From contig NZ_JAOEIY010000006.1 of assembly GCF_025966695.1 (NCBI RefSeq), positions 186,001 through 250,000 of the forward strand: DNA of 64,000 bases. The letters are read 5' to 3'. This document shows positions 8,896 to 19,181 of this stretch, in pieces. Each line of letters begins with the position of its first letter. Position 1 is the stretch's first letter. A model generated the notes under the pieces. The model had not been told where the DNA came from. It saw nothing but the letters and a program-made list of their open reading frames with translations, and searched no databases. The translations under genes were made by a program, and so were the position numbers. This DNA is from Stutzerimonas sp. S1 (GTDB taxonomy: Bacteria > Pseudomonadota > Gammaproteobacteria > Pseudomonadales > Pseudomonadaceae).

Positions 8896-11800
8896 ATGAA
8901 TCGGCTCGTCAGCGTCCTGGGTTCGGTGCTGCGCCAGCTGCTGCTGGTCGGGGCGCTGGGTCTGGTTGCCGCTGCGTTTTACGTCAGCCTGGGACGGCAG
9001 CTGGTGCCGCTGGTGGCCGAGTATCGTCAGGAGGCGCAGAACAAGGCCGCTGAACTGCTCAGCATGCCGGTAACGCTGGGGCGCCTGGAGGGGCACTGGG
9101 AAGGCTTCGCGCCCCGCCTGCTGGCGCATGATGTGCTGCTCGGCGAGGGCGCTGCGGCGATGCATCTGGATCGCCTGGTGGTCATCCCCGATCTGCCGGC
9201 GAGCCTGTGGGCTCGCGAAGTGCGCCTGGCATCGCTGCAGTTCGACGGTGCGCGCCTGAGTCTGGTGCAGGATGCCGGCGGACAGTGGCGTATCGAAGGG
9301 CTGCCGGCGCGCGACAATCAGCCGCCGCCGGACCCTGCAAAGCTTCTGCTCGCGTTGCAGAAGATCCGCTCGCTGGCTCTGCTCGACAGCCAGCTAACAC
9401 TACAGCCTTACGGCGAGTCGCCGTTGACCCTGACCTATACCAACCTCAGCCTGCAGGTCGGTGGTCGGGATCTTCGTCTGGATGGGCGCACCGTGCTGCC
9501 CGATGGGCAGCCGCTGGCGCTGCAGATCAAGGCGCGGGTAGAGCCGGAGCGTTGGCAGCAGGCGGCGGTCGAGCTGTATCTGAGTCTGCCGCAGAGCGAT
9601 TGGGCCGCCTGGTTGCCGAAACGGCTGACCGGTGAGTGGCACTTCGATCGCCTGCGCGCGGGCGGTGAGGCCTGGGCCAGCTGGCAGCAACAGGCGCTTA
9701 CTCGCGCGGTATTGCGCCTCGATGCACCACAGATCAGCGCGGCCTTCGGCGAGCGTCCGTCAGTACAGGTCGACAATCTGGCGCTGACGGCTTACGCCCA
9801 GCGAGACGAGCGTGGCTATCGACTGCTGGTCGACGAGCTGGCGTTCAATCAGGGCGAGACACGCTGGGGCGATGCCCGCCTCATCGCCGAGCAGGACGAG
9901 CGCGCGCGCAGCTGGCACCTGCAGGTTGATCGCGTGGGAATCGCGCCGCTGGCTACCCTTGCCCAGGCGCTGGCGCCGTTGCCGGAAAGCGCGGGGCTGA
10001 TTCTCGCCGACCTCGCGCCGCGCGGAACCCTGCGAGCGCTGCAGGCGGATTATCGGCCCGAGCTGCAGGGGCCCGAGCGATTACAGTTCGCCGCCCGACT
10101 CGATGATGTGACGATCAGCGCGCACCATTGGATCCCTGCAGCCGAGAACGTCAGCGGCAGCATTCAGGGTGATCTCGGCAGCGGCGAGCTGCGCATCGAC
10201 AGCGAGGACTTCAGCCTGCATCTGACGCCGCTGTTCGCCGAGCCCTGGCGTTACCGACATGCGCGTGGTCGACTGCGCTGGAGTCTGGACGAGCAGGCCT
10301 TCACGTTGGCTGCGCCCTACCTGCGGCTCGACGGCGAGGAGGGACAGATCGCCGGCGATTTTCTCATTCGCCTGCGCCGCGATCCGGCCGAAGAGGATTA
10401 CATGGATCTGCGCGTCGGCCTCAGCCAGGGTGATGCGCGCTACACGGCAAAGTATCTGCCGACACGTTCACCGGCTTTGAGCCCGGCGCTAAGCGAATGG
10501 CTGCAGACCGCTATCCGCGGCGGCGCCATCGAGCAGGGCTATTTCCAGTATCAAGGCGCGCTAAACAAAGACGCGGGGGATGCAGCGCGCAATCTCAGCC
10601 TGTACTTCAAAGTCAGTGATGCCGAACTGGCGTACCAGCCCGGCTGGCCGAACTTGCACGACGCTCGCGGTGAGGTCCTGATCGAGGATAGCGGTGTGCG
10701 GGTGCGCCTCTCCGAGGGCCGTATTCTCGATAGTCGACTGCAGGATGCCTCCGCTGACATTCCCCACGCCGAACCCGGAGCAAAGCCGCAACTGGCGATC
10801 AGGGGGCAGCTGCAGAGCAGCGTCGGCGACGGCCTGAAGATCCTGCGCGAGGCGCCGCTCGGCACCGCAGAGCTTTTCGCGGGCTGGCAGGGTGAGGGCG
10901 CGCTGGATGGCTCCCTCGATCTGCTCATCCCGTTGGCTAAAGGCGAAGCGCCACGCGTTGCGGTCGATTTCACCAGCAGCGCGGCGACGTTACAGATCGA
11001 CAAGCCTGACCTGCAGTTCGACAAGCTGAGCGGGCATTTCCGTTACGACAGCGAAAAAGGCTTCAGCGCCAGCGATATCCACGCGCAAACGTTCGGCCGA
11101 ACGGTGCGCGGTAGCGCAGTAGCCACTGGTAGTCGGGGCAGCCCGGCAACGCGTATCGAGGCACAGGGCAGCATCACGCTCGAGCGCCTGGCAGCGTGGC
11201 TGAATATCCAGCCGACGTTGCCGGCCAGGGGGGAACTGCCGTACCAGCTGCGCCTGAACCTCGCCGGCGCCGACAGCCAGCTCCAGCTCGACTCGTCGTT
11301 GCAGGGGCTGGCCATCGAGCTGCCCGAGCCGTTCGGCAAGGCGGCCGGCGAGCGTCGCGACACATCGCTGCGCATGACGCTGCAGGGCGCGGAGCGACGT
11401 TACGTCGTGCAGCATGCCGATCTGGCCTCGCTGAACTTCGCGGCGCCAGCAGAGGACTGGCGGGCCGGACGTGGCGAACTGCGTCTGGGCGCCGGGGCAG
11501 CCGCGCTGCCGACTGCCAAAGGCTTGCGTGTGCGTGGCCGCCTGGCACGGCTGGATTGGTCGGCCTGGCAGGCCGTCCGGGAGCGCCAGGCGGCGGCAGC
11601 CGAAGGCCCCGCGGTGGCGTCGCTGTTACGCGATGCGCAGCTGAGCGTCGACCGTTTCGAGGGATTTGGTACGCGAATCGACGGCCTTGGCGTCGAGCTG
11701 CGTCGCGTCGCCGACGCCTGGGCGTTGAATCTGCGCAGCGACCTGATCACGGGTGCCGTCCGGTTGCCCGATGCCGAGGGCGCGCCAATCGTGGCAAACC

Positions 11801-12699
11801 TGCAGCGCTTGCGTCTGCCGGCTTCCGAACCTGGTACTGCACCAGCGGAGCGTGCCGATCCGCTGGCCGATGTCGATCCTTCGCGCTTTCCGGCGCTGGA
11901 TGTCTCTATCGCCGAGGTGTTGCAGGGCGACGCGCTGCTGGGGCAATGGTCATTGACGATGCGGCCGGTGGTCGGGGGGGTGACGTTCCCGACGCTGGAG
12001 CTGAATCTGAAGGGGCTGCGCATCAACGGCAGCGGTGGCTGGCGCGAGGGGCGCAGTTGGTACAAGGGCCGGTTGGCCGGGGGCAACCTGGCCGATGTGC
12101 TGTTGGCCTGGGGGTTCGCGCCATCGACCACCAGCGAGAGCTTTCGCATGGATGTCGACGGCAGCTGGCCTGGATCGCCGGCCTGGTTCGGCGTTGGGCG
12201 TTTTACCGGCAGCATGGAGCCACGCTTGCGCAATGGCCAGTTCGTCGAGGTCGAAGGGAGCGCCCAGGCATTGCGGGTATTTGGCTTGCTCAATTTCAAC
12301 TCCATCGGTCGGCGTCTGCGCTTGGACTTCTCCGATCTGTTCGGCAAGGGTTTCAGCTATGACCGTGTCGGCGGCCTACTGCAGGCCAGCGATGGTGTCT
12401 ATCGGACCCGCGAGCCGATCACCGTGACCGGACCGTCGAGCAATCTTGAGCTCAACGGCAAGCTGGATCTGGTGCATGACCGCATCGACGCCAAACTGCT
12501 GGTGACTCTGCCGGTGAGCAATAACCTGCCGCTGGCGGCACTCATCGTCGGCGCGCCGGCGATCGGTGGCGCGTTGTTCGTGGTCGACAAGTTGTTGGGC
12601 GACAAGGTGGCCCGATTCGCCAGCGTTCAATACAACGTCGAGGGCCCTTGGCAGTCGCCCAAGATCACCTTCGACAAGCCGTTCGAAAAGCCGAACTGA
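8896..12699 (+). CDS. yhdP: YhdP family AsmA-like protein, lipid transport to the outer membrane
   Basis: 1267 aa, about the size of E. coli YhdP. A single amino-terminal transmembrane helix (about 13-30) precedes a very long periplasmic part rich in beta-repeats, ending in the conserved AsmA-like segment with LRLDFSDLFGKGFSYDRVGG (about 1135-1155) and a hydrophobic carboxy end (LPLAALIVGAPAIGGALFVV). YhdP, TamB and YdbH are redundant periplasm-spanning bridges for phospholipid delivery to the outer membrane. Start: ATG with GGAG 11 bases upstream. It lies between rng and a nitrilase gene, as in other pseudomonads. Confidence 0.93.
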   Translation: MNRLVSVLGSVLRQLLLVGALGLVAAAFYVSLGRQLVPLVAEYRQEAQNKAAELLSMPVTLGRLEGHWEGFAPRLLAHDVLLGEGAAAMHLDRLVVIPDLPASLWAREVRLASLQFDGARLSLVQDAGGQWRIEGLPARDNQPPPDPAKLLLALQKIRSLALLDSQLTLQPYGESPLTLTYTNLSLQVGGRDLRLDGRTVLPDGQPLALQIKARVEPERWQQAAVELYLSLPQSDWAAWLPKRLTGEWHFDRLRAGGEAWASWQQQALTRAVLRLDAPQISAAFGERPSVQVDNLALTAYAQRDERGYRLLVDELAFNQGETRWGDARLIAEQDERARSWHLQVDRVGIAPLATLAQALAPLPESAGLILADLAPRGTLRALQADYRPELQGPERLQFAARLDDVTISAHHWIPAAENVSGSIQGDLGSGELRIDSEDFSLHLTPLFAEPWRYRHARGRLRWSLDEQAFTLAAPYLRLDGEEGQIAGDFLIRLRRDPAEEDYMDLRVGLSQGDARYTAKYLPTRSPALSPALSEWLQTAIRGGAIEQGYFQYQGALNKDAGDAARNLSLYFKVSDAELAYQPGWPNLHDARGEVLIEDSGVRVRLSEGRILDSRLQDASADIPHAEPGAKPQLAIRGQLQSSVGDGLKILREAPLGTAELFAGWQGEGALDGSLDLLIPLAKGEAPRVAVDFTSSAATLQIDKPDLQFDKLSGHFRYDSEKGFSASDIHAQTFGRTVRGSAVATGSRGSPATRIEAQGSITLERLAAWLNIQPTLPARGELPYQLRLNLAGADSQLQLDSSLQGLAIELPEPFGKAAGERRDTSLRMTLQGAERRYVVQHADLASLNFAAPAEDWRAGRGELRLGAGAAALPTAKGLRVRGRLARLDWSAWQAVRERQAAAAEGPAVASLLRDAQLSVDRFEGFGTRIDGLGVELRRVADAWALNLRSDLITGAVRLPDAEGAPIVANLQRLRLPASEPGTAPAERADPLADVDPSRFPALDVSIAEVLQGDALLGQWSLTMRPVVGGVTFPTLELNLKGLRINGSGGWREGRSWYKGRLAGGNLADVLLAWGFAPSTTSESFRMDVDGSWPGSPAWFGVGRFTGSMEPRLRNGQFVEVEGSAQALRVFGLLNFNSIGRRLRLDFSDLFGKGFSYDRVGGLLQASDGVYRTREPITVTGPSSNLELNGKLDLVHDRIDAKLLVTLPVSNNLPLAALIVGAPAIGGALFVVDKLLGDKVARFASVQYNVEGPWQSPKITFDKPFEKPN

Positions 12700-12775
12700 T
12701 GGACGCATCAGGCCGTACCACAGGAACGGCCCACTGTCGGCGCGCGTTCCCTTTGATTGCATGGGCGTTTTCAGC

Positions 12776-13621
12776 ATGTCGCTAGCGGTTATCCAGATGG
12801 CCAGTCAGGCCGACATTCTCGCTAACCTGAGCCACGCCCGCGGCCTGCTTGAGCAGGCCGCGGGCGCCGGTGCCCGACTCGCCGTGCTGCCGGAAAACTT
12901 CGCTGCCATGGGGCGAGGCGACCTGCCTGCGCTAGGACGCGCCGAGGCGGAGGGAAAAGGGCCGATCCTGCCGTGGTTGAAACAGACTGCCCGCGACCTC
13001 AGGTTGTGGATTGTCGCAGGCACCTTGCCGTTACCGCCGGATGCCCAGCCACAAGGCAAGCCACGCGCCTGCTCGCTGTTGATCGACGAGCAGGGGCAGC
13101 GCGTGGCGCGTTACGACAAACTGCACCTGTTCGATGTGGATGTCGCCGATAGCCGGGGTCGCTATCGCGAATCGGATGATTATGCGCCGGGACATGAGCT
13201 GGTCGTCGTCGACACGCCGGTAGGACGGCTAGGCATGACGGTCTGCTACGACCTGCGATTTCCCGAGCTGTACACGGCCTTGCGCCTGGCTGGCGCTGAG
13301 CTGATCAGTGCGCCGTCGGCATTTACCGCGGTGACCGGTGAGGCGCACTGGCTGACGCTGGCGCGTGCCCGCGCCATCGAAACACAATGCTATATGCTGG
13401 CGGCGGCACAGGGTGGCATGCATCCGGGCGGCCGCCTGACCCACGGTCATTCGGCTATCGTTGATCCATGGGGTCGCCTTCTCTGCGAGCAGGCGACCGG
13501 CACGGGCGCGCTGGTCGCCCGTCGCGATGCGGCAGAGCAGGCGGCGATCCGCGAGCGTATGCCGCTGACCAGCCACCGAAGATTTAGCGTACCGTGCGTT
13601 GCTACGGCTACTTTGGAGTAA
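12776..13621 (+). CDS. Carbon-nitrogen hydrolase (nitrilase superfamily)
   Basis: 281 aa, starting [18 protein letters not shown]. The Glu-Lys-Cys catalytic triad is intact: Glu40 ([11 protein letters not shown]), Lys115 ([11 protein letters not shown]) and Cys157 ([14 protein letters not shown]). The sequence fits the Nit1/YbeM branch, which includes deaminated-glutathione amidases; the substrate cannot be fixed from sequence alone. An in-frame ATG five codons upstream (12761) is an alternative start, and neither has a strong ribosome-binding site. The stop codon is two bases before the tldD ATG. Confidence 0.92.
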   Translation: MSLAVIQMASQADILANLSHARGLLEQAAGAGARLAVLPENFAAMGRGDLPALGRAEAEGKGPILPWLKQTARDLRLWIVAGTLPLPPDAQPQGKPRACSLLIDEQGQRVARYDKLHLFDVDVADSRGRYRESDDYAPGHELVVVDTPVGRLGMTVCYDLRFPELYTALRLAGAELISAPSAFTAVTGEAHWLTLARARAIETQCYMLAAAQGGMHPGGRLTHGHSAIVDPWGRLLCEQATGTGALVARRDAAEQAAIRERMPLTSHRRFSVPCVATATLE

Positions 13622-13623
13622 GT

Positions 13624-15066
13624 ATGAGTGAACTGCTGTTGCCCGCTGTCGAGCGGCTCCTGACCCCGAGCGGCCTGGCTATCGACGATCTACCGACCCT
13701 GCTGGGCGAACTTGCGGGGCCGGGCATCGACGCGGCCGATCTGTATTTTCAGGATCAGGTGACCGAGTCCTGGGTGCTGGAGGATGGCATCGTCAAGGAA
13801 GGTGGTTTCCATCTCGAGCAGGGCGTGGGCGTGCGCGCCCTGTCAGGCGAGAAGACCGGTTTCGCCTACAGCAACGCGATCACCCGTGATGCCTTGCGTC
13901 AGGCGGCGCATGCCGCGCGTTCCATCGCTCGCAGCGGACAGCAGAAGCGGGTCGAGGTACTGTCGCAAGCACAGTTCGCCGCGCTATACGGACGCGATAA
14001 TCCCTTGGATGGCCTGGGCCGTGCGGAGAAGGTCGAACTGCTCAAGCGCATCGATGTGGCGACCCGCGCGCTGGACCCGCGGATCAAACAGGTTACGGTA
14101 AGCCTGGCCGGTGTCTGGGAGCACATTCTGGTGGCCGGCCTGGATGGCGGTATGGCGGCGGATATCCGACCGCTGGTGCGCTTCAACGTCAGCGTGATCG
14201 TCGAGCAGAACGGTCGTCGTGAGCGGGGCGGCCAAGGTGGCGGCGGACGCACCGGCTATCAGTATTTTCTCAGCGAAGACCGCGCTATGGGCTATGCCCG
14301 CGAGGCGCTGCGTCAGGCGCTGGTCAATCTCGAGGCGGTGCCTGCGCCGGCGGGCACGCTGCCGGTAGTGCTGGGGCCAGGCTGGTCCGGCGTGCTGCTG
14401 CATGAGGCGGTCGGCCATGGCCTCGAGGGCGACTTCAACCGCAAGGGCAGTTCTGCCTATAGCGGGCGGATCGGTGAGCAGGTCGCCTCGCGGCTGTGCA
14501 CGATCGTCGACGATGGCACCCTAGCCGACCGCCGGGGTTCCTTGAGCGTCGATGATGAGGGCACGCCGACGCAGTGCACCACGCTGATCGAGAACGGCGT
14601 GCTCAAGGGCTACATCCAGGACAAGCTGAATGCCCGGCTGATGGGCGTGGCGCCAACCGGTAACGGCCGGCGCGAATCCTATGCGCATCTGCCGATGCCG
14701 CGCATGACCAACACCTACATGCTCGCCGGGGAGAGCGATCCGCAGGAGATCATCCGGTCGGTGAAGAAGGGCATCTATTGCGCCAGCCTCGGCGGCGGTC
14801 AGGTGGATATCACCAGCGGCAAGTTCGTGTTCTCCACCAGCGAGGCATACCTGATCGAGGATGGCCGGATCACCGCGCCGGTGAAGGGCGCGACGCTGAT
14901 CGGCAACGGACCGGAGGTAATGAACCGGGTGTCCATGGTCGGCAACGATCTGGAGTTGGACAGTGGCGTTGGCACCTGCGGCAAGGATGGCCAGTCGGTG
15001 CCGGTGGGAGTTGGTCAGCCGACGCTGAAGATCGACGGCATAACCGTGGGCGGTACCGGCGCCTGA
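13624..15066 (+). CDS. tldD: Metalloprotease TldD
   Basis: 480 aa. TldD carries the metal site of the TldD/TldE heterodimer: the HExxxH motif is present as H260-E-A-V-G-H265 within [20 protein letters not shown]. The complex degrades unfolded peptides, matures microcin B17 and processes the CcdA antitoxin in E. coli. Start: ATG at 13624 preceded by GGAG, overlapping nothing but only two bases from the nitrilase stop. Its partner pmbA/tldE lies 666 bases downstream, separated by darP on the other strand, an arrangement common in gammaproteobacteria. Confidence 0.97.
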   Translation: MSELLLPAVERLLTPSGLAIDDLPTLLGELAGPGIDAADLYFQDQVTESWVLEDGIVKEGGFHLEQGVGVRALSGEKTGFAYSNAITRDALRQAAHAARSIARSGQQKRVEVLSQAQFAALYGRDNPLDGLGRAEKVELLKRIDVATRALDPRIKQVTVSLAGVWEHILVAGLDGGMAADIRPLVRFNVSVIVEQNGRRERGGQGGGGRTGYQYFLSEDRAMGYAREALRQALVNLEAVPAPAGTLPVVLGPGWSGVLLHEAVGHGLEGDFNRKGSSAYSGRIGEQVASRLCTIVDDGTLADRRGSLSVDDEGTPTQCTTLIENGVLKGYIQDKLNARLMGVAPTGNGRRESYAHLPMPRMTNTYMLAGESDPQEIIRSVKKGIYCASLGGGQVDITSGKFVFSTSEAYLIEDGRITAPVKGATLIGNGPEVMNRVSMVGNDLELDSGVGTCGKDGQSVPVGVGQPTLKIDGITVGGTGA

Positions 15067-15100
15067 GTACTTCGGCCCGTTGGCGTGCGTTTTGCGCGCT

Positions 15101-15622
15101 TCAGCGCAGGCCGCGCTTGGTCTCGTCCAGCTCGCGGATGTATTTGAAGATCTTGCGGCTGGCCGCCGGTGGCTTGTTGTGAGCAGCCTCGTGCTGGGCG
15201 TGACGGATCAGGCTGCGCAGGTGCTGACGGTCTGTATCCGGATACTCGCCGACGAAGGCTTCCAGGCTGTCATCGTTGCCGGTGATCAGACGGTCGCGCC
15301 AACGCTCGAGTGCGTGGAAACGTTCGTTGTACTGGCGGGTGGAAGCGTCGAGCTGGTCGACCAAGGCGAGGATGGCCTCGATGTCCTGATCGCGCATCAG
15401 CTTGCCGATGTACTGGATATGACGCTTGCGAGCGATGTGCGCCGTATGTTTTGGCGCGTCGGCGAGGGCTTTGCGCAGGGCGTCGCTCAGCGGCAGGCGA
15501 TCCAGCAGGTCGGGCTTGAGCGTGGTCAGGCGTTCGCCCAGCTCCTGCAACGCATGCAGTTCGCGTTTGACCTGGGATTTGCTTTTCTCTTCGAAAGCGC
15601 CGTCGTCGGAGTATTCAGGCAT
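15101..15622 (-). CDS. darP: Ribosome biogenesis factor DarP / YjgA (DUF615)
   Basis: 173 aa, rich in charged residues, with the DUF615 signatures [36 protein letters not shown] and the carboxy end [17 protein letters not shown]. DarP (YjgA) associates with pre-50S particles and promotes late assembly of the peptidyl-transferase centre in E. coli. It is a single gene on the minus strand between tldD and pmbA, facing away from pmbA, and shares a 110-base divergent spacer with it. Confidence 0.93.
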   Translation of the reverse strand: MPEYSDDGAFEEKSKSQVKRELHALQELGERLTTLKPDLLDRLPLSDALRKALADAPKHTAHIARKRHIQYIGKLMRDQDIEAILALVDQLDASTRQYNERFHALERWRDRLITGNDDSLEAFVGEYPDTDRQHLRSLIRHAQHEAAHNKPPAASRKIFKYIRELDETKRGLR

Positions 15623-15732
15623 GGGGATGGTCCACTGGGAAATGTCGCCATGATAACAGCAGCCCCGCCGGGCAGGCTCCAGAAGAGCGTCGGCGGGCTG
15701 TGTCTTGATTGAATGCAGGGTTGGGAGTTCTT

Positions 15733-17079
15733 ATGACTGAAGTAGAAGGCATCGGCCCTCAGGCTCTGCCAGGGTTGCGCGAGCAGGTCGAGCGCATTAT
15801 CGAGGAGGCGCGTCGGCAAGGTGCCAGTGCCAGCGAAGTTTCGGTTTCGATGGAGCAGGGGCTATCCACGACGGTGCGTCAAGGCGAAGTGGAAACCGTC
15901 GAATTCAACCGCGACCAGGGCTTTGGCATCACTCTCTATGTCGGGCAGCGAAAGGGCTCGGCGAGCACCACCGGCAGCGGCGATGCGGCAATCCGGGAAA
16001 CAGTCGCCGCCGCGCTGGCGATCGCGCGACATGCGTCCGAGGATGAGTTCGCCGGCCTTGCCGATCCAGCGCTGATGGCACGGAATCTGCCGGACCTGGA
16101 TCTGTTTCATCCCTGGCAGATCTCGCCCGAGCAGGCGATCGAGACGGCGCTCAGCTGCGAAGGCGCGGCTTTCGCTCAGGATCCGCGCATCCGCAACGCT
16201 GATGGGACCAGCCTCAACACCCATCAGGGTTGCCGAGCCTATGGCAATAGCCACGGCTTCATCGGTGGCTACTGCAGCACGCGGCACAGCCTGAGCTGCG
16301 TGATGATTGCCGAGCACGAGGGGCAGATGCAGCGTGATTACTACTACGACGTTAGTCGTCGCGGTGACGCATTGACCGATCCTCTCAGCATCGGCCGTCG
16401 TGCCGCCGAGCGGGCGGTTCGTCGCCTGGGTGCGCGGCCGGTACCGACATGTGAGGTACCGGTGCTGTTTTCCGCGGATCTGGCTACCGGGCTGTTCGGC
16501 CATTTCCTTGCGGCGATCTCGGGCAGCAATCTCTACCGCAAGGCCTCCTACCTGGAGGGCGCGCTGGGTCAGATGCTGTTCCCCGAGTGGCTGAGCCTGG
16601 ATGAGCGTCCGCATCTCGCACAGGCGCTGGGCAGTGCGGCCTATGATGGCGATGGCCTGGCCACCTACGCCAAGCCGTTCGTGGAGAGCGGCAAACTAAT
16701 CTCCTATGTGCTGGGTACCTACTCGGGGCGCAAGCTGGGTATGCCAAGCACCGCCAATGCCGGTGGGGTGCATAATCTGTTTGTCAGTCACGGCGATGAA
16801 GACCAGGCTGCTTTGGTCCGGCGGATGGGACGCGGTTTGCTGGTGACTGAGCTGATGGGGCAGGGGCTGAATCTGGTCACTGGCGACTATTCGCGCGGCG
16901 CTGGTGGTTACTGGGTGGAGAACGGAGAAATTCAGTTCCCCGTTCAGGAGGTCACCATCGCCGGAAATCTACGGGACATGTTCCGTCAGATTCTTGCGGT
17001 CGGCTGCGATACCGAGACGCGCAGCAATGTGCGTACTGGCTCTGTGCTGATCGAGCGGATGATGGTGGCCGGGAAGTAA
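15733..17079 (+). CDS. pmbA: Metalloprotease partner PmbA / TldE
   Basis: 448 aa. A homologue of TldD that lacks the HExxxH motif, as expected for the non-metal subunit that completes the proteolytic chamber. Family features are VETVEFNRDQGFGITLYVG, the central FSADLATGLFGHFLAAISGSNLY and the carboxy-terminal GAGGYWVENGEIQFPVQEVTIAGNL. I chose ATG 15733 (GGGAG seven bases upstream) rather than an in-frame start at 15709. Works with the tldD product. Confidence 0.96.
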   Translation: MTEVEGIGPQALPGLREQVERIIEEARRQGASASEVSVSMEQGLSTTVRQGEVETVEFNRDQGFGITLYVGQRKGSASTTGSGDAAIRETVAAALAIARHASEDEFAGLADPALMARNLPDLDLFHPWQISPEQAIETALSCEGAAFAQDPRIRNADGTSLNTHQGCRAYGNSHGFIGGYCSTRHSLSCVMIAEHEGQMQRDYYYDVSRRGDALTDPLSIGRRAAERAVRRLGARPVPTCEVPVLFSADLATGLFGHFLAAISGSNLYRKASYLEGALGQMLFPEWLSLDERPHLAQALGSAAYDGDGLATYAKPFVESGKLISYVLGTYSGRKLGMPSTANAGGVHNLFVSHGDEDQAALVRRMGRGLLVTELMGQGLNLVTGDYSRGAGGYWVENGEIQFPVQEVTIAGNLRDMFRQILAVGCDTETRSNVRTGSVLIERMMVAGK

Positions 17080-17179
17080 CAGCGGCAAGGACGCCGTAGC
17101 CGATTCGACGAGGTGCCAGCAGCTACCAACACGGGACGCTGCTGGGCGCGGTGTTTTGCGCGCCGATCCCTTCTTCGCT

Positions 17180-17452
17180 TTATTCGCCTTCCTCGAAATA
17201 ATCCTCGATCAGAGCGATCAGGGCTTCGAGTGCATCGTCTTCCTGCTCACCTTCCGTCTGCAGGTGCAGTGGCGTGTCTTTGCTGGCGGCGAGCATCATT
17301 ACCGCCATGATGCTTTTGCCATCAACCAGACTGGTGGCGCTGCGACCGACGCGGATGTCGCAAGGATAGCGGCTGGCCACTCCGACGAACTTGGCGGCCG
17401 CACGCGCGTGCAGGCCGAGCTTGTTGATGATGGTGACTTCGCGGGCAGGCAT
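17180..17452 (-). CDS. ptsO: Nitrogen-PTS phosphocarrier NPr (HPr-like)
   Basis: 90 aa, starting MPAREVTIINKLGLHARAAA. The phosphorylated histidine is His15 in GLHARAA, and the HPr regulatory region (LVDGKSIMAVMML) is conserved. NPr carries phosphate from PtsP (EI-Ntr) to PtsN (EIIA-Ntr). It differs from sugar-PTS HPr by its context, downstream of rapZ and ptsN in the rpoN cluster. Distal gene of the minus-strand hpf-ptsN-rapZ-ptsO group; a 14-base gap separates it from rapZ. Confidence 0.95.
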   Translation of the reverse strand: MPAREVTIINKLGLHARAAAKFVGVASRYPCDIRVGRSATSLVDGKSIMAVMMLAASKDTPLHLQTEGEQEDDALEALIALIEDYFEEGE

Positions 17453-17466
17453 GGCGGCTGGTAGTC

Positions 17467-18324
17467 CTAGGCGAGGTCCCGGTGACGGACCTGCAGATTC
17501 TTCAGTGGGGTCTTGAGTGCCTGACCTAGGCGCTCGGCCAGATAGACCGAGCGATGGTGGCCACCGGTGCAGCCGATGGCAATCGTCACGTAGGCTCGGT
17601 TACTGGCAGCAAAACGTGGCAGCCATTTGGTCAGGTAACCGTGGATATCCTGAAACATCTCGTCCACGTCCGGCTGTGCCGCCAGGTAATCGATGACTGG
17701 TTGGTCGAGTCCGGAAAAGTCGCGCAGCTCGGCTTTCCAGTAAGGATTGGGCAGGCAGCGGACGTCGAATACCAGATCGGCATCGACCGGCATGCCGCGT
17801 TTGAAGCCGAACGATTCGATGAGAAAGGCAGTGCCCGGCTCAGGTTGGTTCAGCAGGCGCAGCTTGAGGGTGTCGCGCAGCTGATAGAGATTCAGGTGGG
17901 TGGTGTCGATTTTCAGGTCGGCGTGATCGCTGATCGCAGCCAGCAGTTGCTCTTCTTCGTGAATGGCCTCGGCCAACGAGCGCGTTTCGTTCGTCAGAGG
18001 ATGACGACGGCGCGTTTCGGAAAAGCGCTTCAGCAGCGTCTCGTCATCGGCATCGAGATAGAGCACATTGCACTGGATATGCCGGGAGCGGACCTCAGCA
18101 AGCAGTTCGGGAAAACGCTTCAGCTGACTCGGCAGATTTCTCGCGTCGATGGACACGGCCACCTGCGGCTGCAGCAACTCGGTATGGAGTAGCGCGCGCT
18201 CGGCCAACTCCGGAAGCAGTCCTGCAGGAAGGTTGTCGATGCAATAGAAACCGTTGTCCTCCAGAACATCCAGAGCAGTGCTCTTCCCTGATCCGGAGCG
18301 GCCGCTGACGATGATCAGGCGCAT
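17467..18324 (-). CDS. rapZ: RNase adapter / nucleotide-binding protein RapZ
   Basis: 285 aa with an amino-terminal Walker A (GRSGSGKST, residues 8-16) and the conserved carboxy-terminal domain containing [10 protein letters not shown] and [16 protein letters not shown]. In E. coli RapZ delivers the small RNA GlmZ to RNase E and so links glucosamine-6-phosphate levels to glmS; whether pseudomonads use it the same way is not settled by sequence. Its ATG directly abuts the ptsN stop (no gap), so translation is probably coupled. Confidence 0.95.
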   Translation of the reverse strand: MRLIIVSGRSGSGKSTALDVLEDNGFYCIDNLPAGLLPELAERALLHTELLQPQVAVSIDARNLPSQLKRFPELLAEVRSRHIQCNVLYLDADDETLLKRFSETRRRHPLTNETRSLAEAIHEEEQLLAAISDHADLKIDTTHLNLYQLRDTLKLRLLNQPEPGTAFLIESFGFKRGMPVDADLVFDVRCLPNPYWKAELRDFSGLDQPVIDYLAAQPDVDEMFQDIHGYLTKWLPRFAASNRAYVTIAIGCTGGHHRSVYLAERLGQALKTPLKNLQVRHRDLA

Positions 18325-18789
18325 CTATTGGCCGTTTTGCACGTCGACTACAACCTGATAGAGGTCGTGGCTGGATGGCGCCTGGCGCAAGCGTTCGCGT
18401 ACGTCCTCGCGGTCCAGCATGCTGGCGATCTGGCGCAGCAGTTCAAGGTGCTCATCGGTGGCGGCCTGCGGGACCAGCAGCACGAACAGCAAATCCACCG
18501 GCGCGCCGTCTATGGCGTCGAAATCCACTGGTGTTTCCAGGCGCAGAACGGCACTGAGCGGCGCATTGCAGCCAGCCATGCGACAGTGCGGAATGGCTAT
18601 GCCATTGCCGAAGCCAGTCGATCCGAGTTTTTCGCGGGCGATCAGGCTTTCGAAGATGGCTTGAGCGTCGAGGTCAGGAAGGTCCTGGGCGATCACCTTG
18701 GCGATCTGTTCGAGGACTCGCTTCTTGCTGCCGCCTGGGACGTTCACCAGGGAACGTCCAGGGGACAGGATATTTTCCAGTCGAATCAT
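18325..18789 (-). CDS. ptsN: Nitrogen-PTS enzyme IIA (PtsN, EIIA-Ntr)
   Basis: 154 aa, EIIA fructose/mannitol-type fold. The phosphoryl-accepting histidine is His68 in FGNGIAIPHCRM. PtsN receives phosphate from NPr and acts as a regulator, in pseudomonads affecting carbon and nitrogen balance and storage polymers, not as a sugar transporter. It lies between hpf and rapZ, nine bases from hpf. Confidence 0.96.
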   Translation of the reverse strand: MIRLENILSPGRSLVNVPGGSKKRVLEQIAKVIAQDLPDLDAQAIFESLIAREKLGSTGFGNGIAIPHCRMAGCNAPLSAVLRLETPVDFDAIDGAPVDLLFVLLVPQAATDEHLELLRQIASMLDREDVRERLRQAPSSHDLYQVVVDVQNGQ

Positions 18790-18798
18790 GATTGAGGA

Positions 18799-19107
18799 TC
18801 AGCGGGCAACGACACCCTGATTGTGGTCGAGCTGTTTTTCCTTGTGCTTGATCAGCTGGCGATCGAGCTTGTCGACCAGAAGGTCGATGGCGGCATACAT
18901 GTCTTCGTGTTCTGCGTTGGCCACGACTTCGCGACCGGCAATATGCAGCGTACCCTCGGCTTTCTGCTTGAGCTTCTCGACCTGCAGGAACACCTGAATG
19001 CTGATGATGCGATCGAAGTGGCGGGCAAGGCGCTCAAACTTCTCCTCGATGTAGCTACGCAGGGCGTCAGTCACTTCCAGATGAAGACCGCTGATGTTGA
19101 TTTGCAT
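18799..19107 (-). CDS. hpf: Ribosome hibernation-promoting factor (short form)
   Basis: 102 aa starting MQINISGLHLEVTDALRSYI. The beta-alpha-beta fold and the basic patch (LKQKAEGTLHIAGREVVANAEHEDMYAAIDLLVDKLDRQL) are those of HPF/YhbH. The short form lacks the dimerisation tail of long HPF, so it would work together with a separate factor such as RMF to form 100S ribosomes. It follows rpoN after 74 bases that hold a small hairpin (GGCAGG at 19139 with CCTGCC at 19152) but no clear terminator. Confidence 0.95.
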   Translation of the reverse strand: MQINISGLHLEVTDALRSYIEEKFERLARHFDRIISIQVFLQVEKLKQKAEGTLHIAGREVVANAEHEDMYAAIDLLVDKLDRQLIKHKEKQLDHNQGVVAR

Positions 19108-19181
19108 ACTGCTTCTCCTTTTTACCTTCTGCGAGGGTGGCAGGCTAACTACCTGCCGCCGGAACGTTCGACCTGGCCGTA